64,000 nucleotides of DNA from Gimesia fumaroli (GTDB taxonomy: Bacteria; Planctomycetota; Planctomycetia; Planctomycetales; Planctomycetaceae): assembly GCF_007754425.1 (NCBI RefSeq), contig NZ_CP037452.1, positions 1-64,000 of the forward strand, read 5' to 3'. Below, in pieces: positions 49,461 through 58,255 of the stretch. The first letter of the stretch is position 1; the number at the start of each line of letters is the position of its first letter. The notes beneath the pieces are model-generated. The model was not told the DNA's origin. It saw only the letters and a program-made list of their open reading frames with translations, and ran no database searches. The translations under genes and the position numbers were made by a program.

Positions 49461-50816
49461 ATGGAATATTATACCAAGGCCCAAACGGTGGTTTTTTATT
49501 TTATGAAGTTTGTCTTTGCGATGATGCTTGGAGGGGCGATTTTTGCCGCAGTTCTCTTTTCTTCCAAAAGTAACAGATCATTCAATAGTAAAGACGTCAA
49601 TGAGACTCTGCCTTCAGAGGGAGCCAGTGCAGAAAAAGAAGTTTCACCCGACCAGCTTCTCAGATTGTTCCCAACAGAATTAAAGCCCATTGAAACATTC
49701 CCACGAATGCTAGATTTGGTAGAACTCAAAAAAGTAACAAAGCGTTTAGCACCAGTATGGCCTGATTTTAAGATTTATAAAGTAACGCATGCTGTAGAGC
49801 TATGGGGAAGAGGGGTAGAGTTTCCTGCTGAGAATTATCCATCTATCTATGAAGATAATCGCTCACCATATTCAACAAAAGAGTTGTTTCAATGCCTGCT
49901 GAATACTGAAAAGCATGAAGAAATGTCTCATGGCGAACCCCCTTTACTCTTTCGGACTAAGTGGGGAATTGGTGTCAGGAATAATAATCCTCGTACAATC
50001 AGCACAGAAGGAAGCATCAAGCATGAAGACGCCTTACTAAGCATCCTAGCTGAGTCCGGAATGTCTATTTCTGAACCCGTGATCGTTTCAGGAAGATCTT
50101 TTTCAGTTAAAGATTTAGTTCTGAATTCAATGATGGAATTCGATGAAGAGCAAGAGCTTGAATGGACCCTTAATTCTTTAGCCAGATACCTTCAGCCTGG
50201 ACAGCATGCCTGGAAAGGTACAAATGGCAAAGACGTATCGCTGGATATTATAACAAATAAATTGCTCGACCAGAGTTTTGGTAGTGGTGCCTGTTATGGG
50301 ACCCATGCAGTATATTCACTTGCTGTGATCTCAAGATTAGATGAGACATCTTCGTTTTTACTACCTGAAACACGTCGCCGAATCGATCACTATTTTGAGG
50401 AAGTAGTTGAGTCTTTAATCAATACTCAAACAGCAAGAGGGGCGTGGCCCAAATATTGGCATAAGAGTATTTTTTTGACAGACTATGAAAAAAAGAGCAA
50501 TATGCCTTCTTTCAGGCAAGAACCATTTCAAGAGATATTAAGCACAGGACACCACCTCGACTGGATTGCGATTGCTCCTTTGCGATACAGGCCTCCTGTT
50601 GAGTGTATTACAAGAGCCTGTCTCTTTACCTTAAATCATATCAAGCAAGTGCCGACGCCAAAGATCGCTTTTTTTTATATCCAGTTTACACATGCCATTC
50701 GCGGAGTTTGCTTTTTAAGTGGAGTTCACCCAGGAGTACTTGTATTGACGAGTGATCATGATTTAAGAATGTTTAACTTCCCAAGATATACAGTTATTAC
50801 AAAAGCTCCAGAATGA
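49461..50816 (+). CDS. Membrane-anchored protein with QxxxGxW motif
   Basis: A 451-residue protein starting at 49461. One N-terminal transmembrane helix (FYFMKFVFAMMLGGAIFAAV) anchors a soluble domain. Residues 323-329 form a QxxxGxW motif, the QW repeat of terpene-cyclase-like alpha/alpha toroids, but only one copy was seen. C278 lies in ACYGTHAV with H282, and H364-H365 in TGHHLDW could be metal or catalytic residues. No known family was assigned. Its stop overlaps the C39-type peptidase start by 4 bases. A role in modifying or binding the precursor is an inference. Confidence 0.6.
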   Translation: MEYYTKAQTVVFYFMKFVFAMMLGGAIFAAVLFSSKSNRSFNSKDVNETLPSEGASAEKEVSPDQLLRLFPTELKPIETFPRMLDLVELKKVTKRLAPVWPDFKIYKVTHAVELWGRGVEFPAENYPSIYEDNRSPYSTKELFQCLLNTEKHEEMSHGEPPLLFRTKWGIGVRNNNPRTISTEGSIKHEDALLSILAESGMSISEPVIVSGRSFSVKDLVLNSMMEFDEEQELEWTLNSLARYLQPGQHAWKGTNGKDVSLDIITNKLLDQSFGSGACYGTHAVYSLAVISRLDETSSFLLPETRRRIDHYFEEVVESLINTQTARGAWPKYWHKSIFLTDYEKKSNMPSFRQEPFQEILSTGHHLDWIAIAPLRYRPPVECITRACLFTLNHIKQVPTPKIAFFYIQFTHAIRGVCFLSGVHPGVLVLTSDHDLRMFNFPRYTVITKAPE

Positions 50817-51391
50817 GATATATGATTTTTTTACTGACGGCACTCTCATTATCCCTCCCGCAAAAAGAGATTTTGGCAGCAGGCGAGTGGCAGAATGACC
50901 TTTCGTGTGGAGTGAATGCTTTGACATGGTGTGCTAGAATTACGGGTGTGTCTATTAGCAGAAGCCAGGTTGAGGCGATATTTCCTGAACCTGGTCCTAA
51001 TGGTCACAGCTTAAATGAAATAAAACTAGCGGCTCAGTCACTTCTGCTTTATCCAGAAGTGCATAAAGTTTCTCTTGAGGAACTGCAAGAGCTTGAGCCC
51101 CCCTTTATTATTCATGTCAGCATGGGGCGGCTCTCAACTGGACATTATCTTGTCGTGAGTAAAATTACCGGTCAAAGTGATGAAGCTTCTTTTGATATAA
51201 TTGATGGAACATCTGGCGAGAAAGAATATTACTCGAACGCTGGATTATCGCAGATTTTTACCGGGTATGTCGTTGTGATAAATCCGACCCCATTGCATGG
51301 AGTTATTGTTCTCCTTTGGTGTGCGATCATTTTCGCCGTATTATTTATTGCAAGACAAATTTATTTATTACGGCATCGCCCAGTAATCTAG
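50813..51391 (+). CDS. Membrane-anchored C39-type peptidase, extracytoplasmic
   Basis: A 192-residue stand-alone peptidase. Catalytic residues are C32 (in LSCGVNAL), H111 (TGHYLVV) and D131 (DIIDGTSG), with Q27 as the likely oxyanion residue. These fit the C39 bacteriocin-processing family, which cuts after double glycine. Residues 1-23 look like a signal peptide and 161-183 form a transmembrane helix with a basic tail (RHRPV), so the catalytic domain should face the periplasm. C39 domains normally sit at the cytoplasmic N-terminus of ABC exporters, so this arrangement is unusual. It overlaps the upstream gene by 4 bases. Confidence 0.8.
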   Translation: MRYMIFLLTALSLSLPQKEILAAGEWQNDLSCGVNALTWCARITGVSISRSQVEAIFPEPGPNGHSLNEIKLAAQSLLLYPEVHKVSLEELQELEPPFIIHVSMGRLSTGHYLVVSKITGQSDEASFDIIDGTSGEKEYYSNAGLSQIFTGYVVVINPTPLHGVIVLLWCAIIFAVLFIARQIYLLRHRPVI

Positions 51392-51630
51392 TAAGTAAAT
51401 ATCTTGATAACAATGGCTGTCTGGCACCGGTTTTGACCTTGTTTACGTATGGACTGTAGTCGACCGCTAATTTAAGAGGAGGGCTTTATATTTCTCCTGA
51501 GGGTTCGTACTTACTTTTAATCTCCTCCTTTGAAGTGCTTCTTCATTTCCTCAGTGCTGGCGGCTTTTTGATTGTGATCGGAAATCGTGTGAAAAAGAAT
51601 ATTGCTAATAAATGTGATGCAAGGATACCC

Positions 51631-52686
51631 TTGAAGCGGTGCCTGTGTTTGGTATTCTGTATTACTATTGTTCTGACGTGCTGCATTACTCAGGTTCGAG
51701 GCGAGGAAATCGAAAAACCTCAGCTACTCAATCTCGAAGAAATAATTAAGAACATTCAAAGCACGAAGGAGAAATTACTACGGGATCCTCGTGGCATCAG
51801 CATCAAATATATGTTGAGTGCCTTTGAAGATCCGACGCATGATTTTGGACTCAAAGGCAATCTCACAGTCATTAATGTAATCAAGTGGCCTGAATTGTAT
51901 ATCGATGCAACGGGAGTGAACGTAGAAGATTCCAGTCGTTTTCATCGAACCTCCGTTTATAATTTCGTGGATCACACAACCATTGCGTTGGATCAGTCGC
52001 ATCACACAGCGATCTTATACCCCGCGCGATTTCTATTTTCTTCCGCCCATTCAGACTATTACAAATATCTACACTACGCTGAAGGTTACCAGTTTTATCG
52101 TTTAGGAGAACCATTCACTCAGGTGCCCACAGTTCCGGAGTGTTTTTTCAGTGGAGACTATCAAGTGGTGGGAGTCGAAGAGATCGATGGCGAGAAGTGT
52201 GTTCATATTCAACGTAAAGGATATGATGATATTTGGCTTTCTTTGCTGCATGGGTTTTACGTCCATAAAAGAGTGGTAACGTATGGGCCCGATCAGCCCC
52301 GTAAATTTGAGACGCTGGTGCTCAGCTATCAACTCATTGATAAAAAAAATAACTTATGGGTCCCGATGAATATTCAGCGTAAGTTCTATTTTGGTCTTGA
52401 TAATGAAGCATCGAAGCATGATCAGGTGAGACTGGGACTTGAAATTAACGTCACTGATGTTTCGGTTGGTGACATTGATGATTCTATTTTTACATTAGAA
52501 ATTCCAGACGGTTACCATGTTTCTGACTTGCTTGCTGATGAAAAATATTATTACAAGAACCGTCCTTTTGATGAAGTTGTTGCAAAACCTTCGTGGATGA
52601 CCTCCGCGCTGATACTGGTCAATATCCTTGTCGTTCTTTTGGTCATCAGTTTGTTTCTCTATCAGAAAAACAAATCCTCACCCTGA
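51631..52686 (+). CDS. Secreted or anchored protein of the peptide locus
   Basis: A 351-residue protein starting at TTG 51631, which has AAGGA 5 bases upstream and begins a signal peptide (RCLCLVFCITIVLTCC). A GTG at 51535 is in frame but has no ribosome site. The body is beta-rich and resembles LolA/LppX-type lipid-binding folds, with DGYHVSDLLADEKYYYKN near the end. A single transmembrane helix (LILVNILVVLLVISLFLY) closes the protein. It lies 240 bases after the peptidase gene on the same strand. The function is unknown. Confidence 0.55.
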   Translation: MKRCLCLVFCITIVLTCCITQVRGEEIEKPQLLNLEEIIKNIQSTKEKLLRDPRGISIKYMLSAFEDPTHDFGLKGNLTVINVIKWPELYIDATGVNVEDSSRFHRTSVYNFVDHTTIALDQSHHTAILYPARFLFSSAHSDYYKYLHYAEGYQFYRLGEPFTQVPTVPECFFSGDYQVVGVEEIDGEKCVHIQRKGYDDIWLSLLHGFYVHKRVVTYGPDQPRKFETLVLSYQLIDKKNNLWVPMNIQRKFYFGLDNEASKHDQVRLGLEINVTDVSVGDIDDSIFTLEIPDGYHVSDLLADEKYYYKNRPFDEVVAKPSWMTSALILVNILVVLLVISLFLYQKNKSSP

Positions 52687-52795
52687 GAGAATCAGAAGTT
52701 GACCAAGGTATGCAGGAACTGAAAAAGATCAAGTGTTTGAAAGTTCCCCATCCTGTGTGCCGGTGTTTGGCTTGCCCGACAGTGCTGCTACAACG

Positions 52796-53026
52796 TCAGA
52801 AAACACTGTAAATCACGATCTGAATTGCCAGCGCCAGACAGGCCCAGATTTTCAGATTCTGGTACCAGGGAGCCGTTTCCGAAGGTGTTGTATTTTCTTT
52901 CGGCAGTCGCACGACCCAGATCAATACGGCGATCAGCGTTCCCAGAAACAGGGCCCGTACACACCACAGCGGAATCGGAACCACCAACTCGCGAATGAAA
53001 TTGCCAATGTGATGCAACGGCGTCAT
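52796..53026 (-). CDS. Small membrane protein coupled to a symporter
   Basis: A 76-residue protein with two hydrophobic helices (VRALFLGTLIAVLIWVVRL and IWACLALAIQIVIYSVF). Its ATG overlaps the end of the upstream symporter gene by 4 bases, which supports it as real and co-translated. No family was recognised. It may be an accessory subunit of the transporter. Confidence 0.65.
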   Translation of the reverse strand: MTPLHHIGNFIRELVVPIPLWCVRALFLGTLIAVLIWVVRLPKENTTPSETAPWYQNLKIWACLALAIQIVIYSVF

Positions 53027-54603
53027 GCTTGCCCCCGGTTTGGTTTGAGGCTGAAGACCAGGCCTTCAATTTTTTCGGCCGGCTCTGGTTTGGTGAGAAA
53101 ACTGATGATGACAATCAACGAGAACGAGACCACAAAAGCCCAGATCGAAAAATACAGAAACGGTTCGGAAATCTGGAACAGAGGATCGATTCCCAGTGCG
53201 GTATAAACGGGTTCCTGATTCAACGTGAATAGCGTGATTGAAAAACAGACTCCGACAATGAAGCCGATCAACGCGGCGATTCCGGTGGCCCGTTTCCAGA
53301 GTAGCCCCGTCAATAAAATCGCAAACGCGGGTCCCTGGAAGAACGCCATCAAGGTCTGGAAGATCGTATAAATGCCTTCGCTGCGGGTCATCAGGAAGAA
53401 CGAAAACCCAATCGCCCAGAGCACCAGCAGAAACGTCACGCCGCGACCGATTTTCAACAGCGATTCATCCGTCGCGTCTCGGCGATAAAAGCGTTTATAA
53501 AAATCATTGGTCACGATGGTCGATGCCGAGTTCAGATAGGAGTCGATGCTCGACATCAGTGCCGCCAGAAACGCTGCCAGGAACAGACCTTTCAAACCGA
53601 CTGGCAGCAGGTGCGAAATCAATTCGGGAAATGCTTGATCGCCGTCGGTAAGTTCCGGGAATTTCACAAACGCGATCAAGCCGGGTACAGCCACGATGAC
53701 GGGAATCAGATTCTTCAATAACGCCCCCCAGACATAGGCGGCTTTTGCATCGAATTCACTCTTCGCCCCCAGCGAGCGTTGGACAATCGCCTGGTTGCCG
53801 ATCCAGTAGGCAGGGCTCAAAATTAAAGCCAGACCGAAGAAAATCCCCGTCCAGGGGAACGGCGTATCTGCATCCGCGGGTAGGATGAGTGAAGTATGCG
53901 AGACCTGCTCCGCCTCTCCGTTCTCCGCGAGTTCTTTCTGTAGTTGGATCTGTTCCTGCTTCTCAATGGCGGCCTGAAACTCTTTGACGCCTCCCAGGTC
54001 AATGACTCCCAGCACCAGGACCAGCAGACAGCCGCCAATCATGATCACGCATTGAATCATGTCGGTATACACGACGGCCGCGAGTCCCCCGGAAATCGTG
54101 TAGACGCCCACCAGAAACGCCGTCAGATAAATGCAGGCATTCACGGTCATTCCCAGATGCACGTGCATCATTTTGGCCGACGCCAGCAGCATGATGCCCA
54201 GGTTGCATGCCATGAAAATGATCCAGCAGATCGCCAGCGCCGAACGTACGGCGACGTTAAAGCGGCGTTCCATATACTCGGGAATCGTCGTCACTCCGCT
54301 CCGCCAGAAAAAGGGGATGAACACAAACGCGGCGATGATCATCGCGGGCACGCAGCCGATCCATTCAAAATTTGCAACCGCCAGGCCATGCTGATGGGCG
54401 GCACCACCAGTTCCCACAATATCGACGGCACCAATGTCGGTCGCCACCAGCGACATGCCGATGGCCCACCAGGGGAGACGTCGCCCGGCCAGAAAGTAAT
54501 CCGAGCCGGTTTTGATTTTGGAACCGATATAAAGTCCCAGTGCTAATGTTCCCATCAGATATGCAGCGATGACGGCAAAATCGAGGAACGACAGGGTCTG
54601 CAT
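53023..54603 (-). CDS. Sodium/solute symporter
   Basis: A 526-residue SSS-family transporter with 13-14 predicted helices. The N-terminal GSDYFLAGRRLPWWAIGMSL and VATDIGAVDIVGTGGAA segments and the later ALMSSIDSYLNSASTIVTND are typical. The substrate, often a sugar or amino acid, cannot be read from the sequence. It overlaps the 76-residue gene by 4 bases. Confidence 0.9.
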   Translation of the reverse strand: MQTLSFLDFAVIAAYLMGTLALGLYIGSKIKTGSDYFLAGRRLPWWAIGMSLVATDIGAVDIVGTGGAAHQHGLAVANFEWIGCVPAMIIAAFVFIPFFWRSGVTTIPEYMERRFNVAVRSALAICWIIFMACNLGIMLLASAKMMHVHLGMTVNACIYLTAFLVGVYTISGGLAAVVYTDMIQCVIMIGGCLLVLVLGVIDLGGVKEFQAAIEKQEQIQLQKELAENGEAEQVSHTSLILPADADTPFPWTGIFFGLALILSPAYWIGNQAIVQRSLGAKSEFDAKAAYVWGALLKNLIPVIVAVPGLIAFVKFPELTDGDQAFPELISHLLPVGLKGLFLAAFLAALMSSIDSYLNSASTIVTNDFYKRFYRRDATDESLLKIGRGVTFLLVLWAIGFSFFLMTRSEGIYTIFQTLMAFFQGPAFAILLTGLLWKRATGIAALIGFIVGVCFSITLFTLNQEPVYTALGIDPLFQISEPFLYFSIWAFVVSFSLIVIISFLTKPEPAEKIEGLVFSLKPNRGQA

Positions 54604-54754
54604 GGTGAATCAACCTTTGTCGACATTCCGGTTCAGGGGAAAGAATGAGTTTTCACAGACAGAAAGTACGAGCGACTTCGATCCCACCATACAGCGAACG
54701 CCTGCAAAAATCGACTCTGCCTTCCGGAAATCAAAACAGAGCCGATTCAGACGT

Positions 54755-55516
54755 TCATTTTTTTCGAGCGGCGAGAACCTGTTTGATCTGAGGCATCAAT
54801 AGATCCGCCACCATTCGCTGCCCTTTGGTATTCGGATGAATGCCGTCCAGTAACAGATCGTGGGCCGACTGACCGGGTTGTTTTGCATAGGTTTCAAAGG
54901 CCGCGTAGACGTCGACCAGGGGCACGTTGGTTTCTTTGGCGATCTGTCGCACCGTTTCGGCATACGCCTTCAAAAACAGATTGAAGCCGTCGGGATCCTC
55001 GGGATCATAGGGCGGCTTGCCATACAGTTTTTGAATGCGGGGAATCCATCGGAGCGAATTCGGCGTCATCAGGATCACCGCGATCTGTTTTTCCTTGAGC
55101 TGTTTGATCAACGAACGCAGGTTGGCCTCGTACTGTTTTTTTGAGACACGCGATTTTTCTTTCGGCGGGTCTCTCCAGACATCGACGGCGGAATCGTTAA
55201 TGCCGAATTGAATCACTACCAGATCGGGCTGCTTCTGGAGCACATCTTTCTCGAAACGGGCGACCGCGTTGGCCGTCGTATTGCCGCCAATGCCCGCGTT
55301 GATCACTTTGACGGGGATACTCTGCTGCGGCAATTCTTTCTCCAGAATCATCGAATACACCACCAGCGGCCCGCGTGTCGCCGTGGTCGAGTCGCCGAAC
55401 GTGACAACCGTGAACGGTTCCGCCGATTCTTTTTCTGCCGCCAACAGTGGAGAACAAAATAGACTGCCCATTAACAGTGTGCAGCAAAATATAAAAGACA
55501 CAACTCGATGATGCAT
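54755..55516 (-). CDS. Secreted SGNH/GDSL hydrolase
   Basis: A 253-residue SGNH hydrolase with a signal peptide (IFCCTLLMGSLFCSPLLAAE). Block I is TFGDSTTATRG, block II the glycine in GIGGNTTANA, block III FGINDS and block V DGIHPNTKGQ. The family includes esterases and acyl-hydrolases acting on carbohydrates. It lies upstream of the symporter on the same strand, about 150 bases away. Confidence 0.9.
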   Translation of the reverse strand: MHHRVVSFIFCCTLLMGSLFCSPLLAAEKESAEPFTVVTFGDSTTATRGPLVVYSMILEKELPQQSIPVKVINAGIGGNTTANAVARFEKDVLQKQPDLVVIQFGINDSAVDVWRDPPKEKSRVSKKQYEANLRSLIKQLKEKQIAVILMTPNSLRWIPRIQKLYGKPPYDPEDPDGFNLFLKAYAETVRQIAKETNVPLVDVYAAFETYAKQPGQSAHDLLLDGIHPNTKGQRMVADLLMPQIKQVLAARKK

Positions 55517-55578
55517 GAGGAACAGTCCTGACTGTGATGCCGAAGATGATTTCGTTAAAACACGAATAAAGCAGATTC

Positions 55579-56063
55579 TTAGAACAGAGCGGCGATGCCC
55601 CGCTCACGCCGACAACTGGAGAGCTGTGCCAGATGAAAGCCGACATGGCTCGTCAGCATATGCGCCAGCAGTTGCCCGTTCGTTTCAATGGCGGTGCCGT
55701 TTAAGAGCTCAACCGGGTGTGGCTCTGCCATCGTCGCGGTGTCCGCATCCGCAGCCAATGTTCTCAGCATTTCATAGGCACTGAAATTGGCTTCGATCAA
55801 GGTTTCCCGGGTCAAGTTGGAGTCCGGCATGACTTCGTCATTCGAACTAGGGCCAAAGGCCTGCACCCAGGTAGTATGCGTAACATCGCCCCCAAAAACG
55901 TCTGCCCCATCTCACCAACAATCGCGAGGTGCCCCAGAATCCAGACCGGAGGATGACCGTGTCCCGTTCCCGGCGTGAAGAGACAGTCCTCAGGCAGATC
56001 TGCCATAATGGTCCCGAGCTGCTCTAACAGGAACTGGTTGAGAGTAATTTCGTTTTCGAACAT
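55579..56063 (-). pseudogene. DinB-family gene with a frameshift
   Basis: Two overlapping minus-strand frames together make one DinB-like four-helix protein (MFENEITL start; GHL, then TSHVGFHLAQLSS with DinB-type histidines). The break is at the C-run 55889-55893 next to the A-run 55894-55898. One extra base there would join the frames as GQTFLGGDVTHTTW. Either the gene is a pseudogene or the run was misread. Confidence 0.75.
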
Positions 56064-56231
56064 AGCGATGCTCCATTTTTTCGATGATTGATATCTCTGT
56101 AAGAATACGGTAGCCAGGAGAGAATTGGCTGTCAATAATGGGAAAAGAGATGCTCTCTGTTGGAGTGGCTTTGTTTCATAAAATGCTTTGTCTGATTAGT
56201 CTTTCGATTTTTCGACCCAGGGATGGTCTGA

Positions 56232-56765
56232 ATGCTGAACTATATTGTTGCGGGCCTGTTTTTTGTGGGGGTGTTGCTCAGTACGCTGTTCCTGGTGATG
56301 GTGTTTCTCCAACTCTGTCTGGCTCACTATCGGATTAAACCCTGCATTGTCGCAGTGACAGCTGCAATCATGACCGGCGCACTACTTGAATTTTCTGGCT
56401 ACTTACTAGCATTTCACCTTCGCTGGATCTTTTTGCCGCTGATTTCTGCTGCGCTGGTGACGGCTGTTTCGCTGACTAAGGGTGAATGGAAACTGATGGC
56501 TGCCACTCCTGCTTTGCACCAGATGCCTGCTTCCCGCTGGCGAGATATTGTGATGGTTGTAGGGGGACTGGCTGGTGCCGCTGTAGGGGTGGCAACGGGA
56601 GCAGGCAAAGCGATACTGCTGTCACTCGGCTATGATGTTTTGGGAAACACCGCAGAAGAACTCAGGGAAGTCTATGCTGCTGGCGCACTCACTGGTTTTC
56701 TCGTTGGGGCGTTTCTATCTCTCTTCTTTTGGGTCATCGGTGTGCGTTTTTTTCGGAAACTTTGA
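56232..56765 (+). CDS. Multi-pass membrane protein of unknown function
   Basis: A 177-residue protein with at least four hydrophobic helices (IVAGLFFVGVLLSTLFLVMV at the start, and GALTGFLVGAFLSLFFWVIG at the end). No family was recognised. An AGGGA element lies about 7 bases before the ATG. It reads away from the DinB pseudogene. Confidence 0.65.
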   Translation: MLNYIVAGLFFVGVLLSTLFLVMVFLQLCLAHYRIKPCIVAVTAAIMTGALLEFSGYLLAFHLRWIFLPLISAALVTAVSLTKGEWKLMAATPALHQMPASRWRDIVMVVGGLAGAAVGVATGAGKAILLSLGYDVLGNTAEELREVYAAGALTGFLVGAFLSLFFWVIGVRFFRKL

Positions 56766-56944
56766 AGGGGATAGGCTAAAAAAAGTTACTGACTGCGAGT
56801 GACAAAAATTACACAAAAATTCATCGTCTGTGCCGCTTTTAAGAGATCGAATCAAAGTGAGTTTGAGAGAGAAGGTAGGAACAGACGATAACGGTAGTTG
56901 ACCGGATAGGTAAGTTGAGGATCCAAAACAGGAATTCCAATGAA

Positions 56945-57565
56945 ATGGAACAAATAAGACGGGGCATCTGTGGGTATGCCATTAAAATTGAATCGATTCA
57001 GAAGATTAATAAAGAAGAGGCCGACGGTTACGTTCAATTATTCATGGAAGATTTTATCCAAGATGATGGCTTTCATCCGGGCGATGATTTACCTGACGAT
57101 TATTTAGAATACTGTCATTGTGTGAAAACAATAATGCAAAAAATATTTGGTCTGAGTAACGAGATTCAGGACGAGGGATATACATTAATTAGGCCAATCG
57201 AGTGGATCTGTGAATTATTCGGAACGTGGCTGGATGCAGAAGTAAATGAAATGCCGCCTGTATGTTATCTGGAATTCAAACAAAGTAAATTAGACGATTT
57301 CTATAAGTCACCCTTTGGTTTTCCCCCTGAGGAACACATCGGCTATCTGACTCTGGAGGAAATCCTGGAAGAAAGAAAACAGCTGGAAGGCTGTCTTAAG
57401 GAAACCTTTGAAGAAGCATCGGATGTGAGAGGGATGAATCCTCAAGAGATTGCGGAAGAGAAAGAAGTCTGGACTGATCTGATATATCCGGCAAGAAAGA
57501 GCTATTTGAACTGGTTGGATTATTGTCTTGGTCAGGGAATGGATCTAATTATCATCGAAAGGTAG
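56945..57565 (+). CDS. Hypothetical protein
   Basis: A 206-residue acidic soluble protein starting MEQIRRGICGYAIK at 56945. A TTG at 56915, with AGG just upstream, is an equally possible start and adds 10 residues. The segments LIRPIEWICELFGTWLDAE and LTLEEILEERKQLEGCL are helical. No family was recognised. The composition resembles proteins of toxin-immunity or contact-system loci, but no such neighbour is present. Confidence 0.55.
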   Translation: MEQIRRGICGYAIKIESIQKINKEEADGYVQLFMEDFIQDDGFHPGDDLPDDYLEYCHCVKTIMQKIFGLSNEIQDEGYTLIRPIEWICELFGTWLDAEVNEMPPVCYLEFKQSKLDDFYKSPFGFPPEEHIGYLTLEEILEERKQLEGCLKETFEEASDVRGMNPQEIAEEKEVWTDLIYPARKSYLNWLDYCLGQGMDLIIIER

Positions 57566-57620
57566 GTTAAAGCAAGAATGGTGGGCAGACCTGCTGGTTT
57601 TCAAACCACGAAAGTTAGAA

Positions 57621-57806
57621 ATGAACGAAAATATTTCAAAAGAAGCCGCTGACCGAAGCGGCGACTGGTCCGTCTGGCGGCAGGGGGATGATGGGAATCA
57701 ATTTTTGATTGAGGAGGGATTGTTCGAAGCAGCCGCCCGACAGATGGTGGCCGAGTTCGAAGCACGTGGGCATAAACAGCTTTACTGGGCCACTCAGAAG
57801 AAATAG
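57621..57806 (+). CDS. Small hypothetical protein
   Basis: A 61-residue protein with a coherent ending (EFEARGHKQLYWATQKK). No family was recognised. It follows the 206-residue gene by 55 bases and may be in the same transcript. Confidence 0.45.
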   Translation: MNENISKEAADRSGDWSVWRQGDDGNQFLIEEGLFEAAARQMVAEFEARGHKQLYWATQKK

Positions 57807-57843
57807 CGATTCAATTTCGACCGTCTTCTGTGTGTCGAAAATT

Positions 57844-57863
57844 ACCGGCGGCTAGCGCCGACC
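57844..57863 (-). repeat. Possible diverged REP-like unit
   Basis: ACCGGCGGCTAGCGCCG at this site resembles the reverse complement of the 16508-16530 unit with one insertion and a few changes. The match is looser than between the other units. Confidence 0.35.
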
Positions 57864-57903
57864 CGCTCAATCTGACAGGGAACTTCATTGGAGACATGCG
57901 CAT

Positions 57904-57937
57904 AAAAAAGGGTTGGAAGCCCAAACTTCCAACCCTT
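57904..57937 (-). terminator. Rho-independent terminator for the sulfatase at 58256-59716
   Basis: A 12-base stem (57908-57919 with 57926-57937) and 6-base loop, followed on the minus strand by a run of T. The stem is almost entirely paired. It lies about 320 bases past the sulfatase stop. Confidence 0.75.
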
Positions 57938-58255
57938 GTCGTACGTAGTACTCCTGTTTGTGTAACACTTACAATCTGGTCACAATTCGCAGCCGACTAC
58001 TCAAACGCGAGCGTCTGTCTTGGGTTCATCAGTTGTGACTTGCTTCCAGTGTCATTGTTATACACGCATACTTCGGCAGTGATGCTGCGAGAACTTGAAC
58101 TCTCAAAACAAAAACTTTTTCAGAAACCGCGTGCCGAAAATTTAACCGTCAGGACTTTACTGAATGGTAAAATTGATCCATTCGAACTACCGACGTTTGA
58201 ACAGACTTCGATGCGTTTCGGCTTTGTTGTGAGTGATTTGTGTTCTTAAATCTGA

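Larger units (their letters stand above)
57807..58255. other. Intergenic region with terminator and REP-like unit
   Basis: 449 bases with a possible diverged REP unit (57844-57863) and a strong minus-strand terminator (57904-57937). The plus-strand frame at 57830-58249 crosses the terminator and is not called. Confidence 0.5.

Noticed and set aside
57830-58249. 139-codon plus-strand frame
   Set aside because: It crosses the strong terminator and has no motif.
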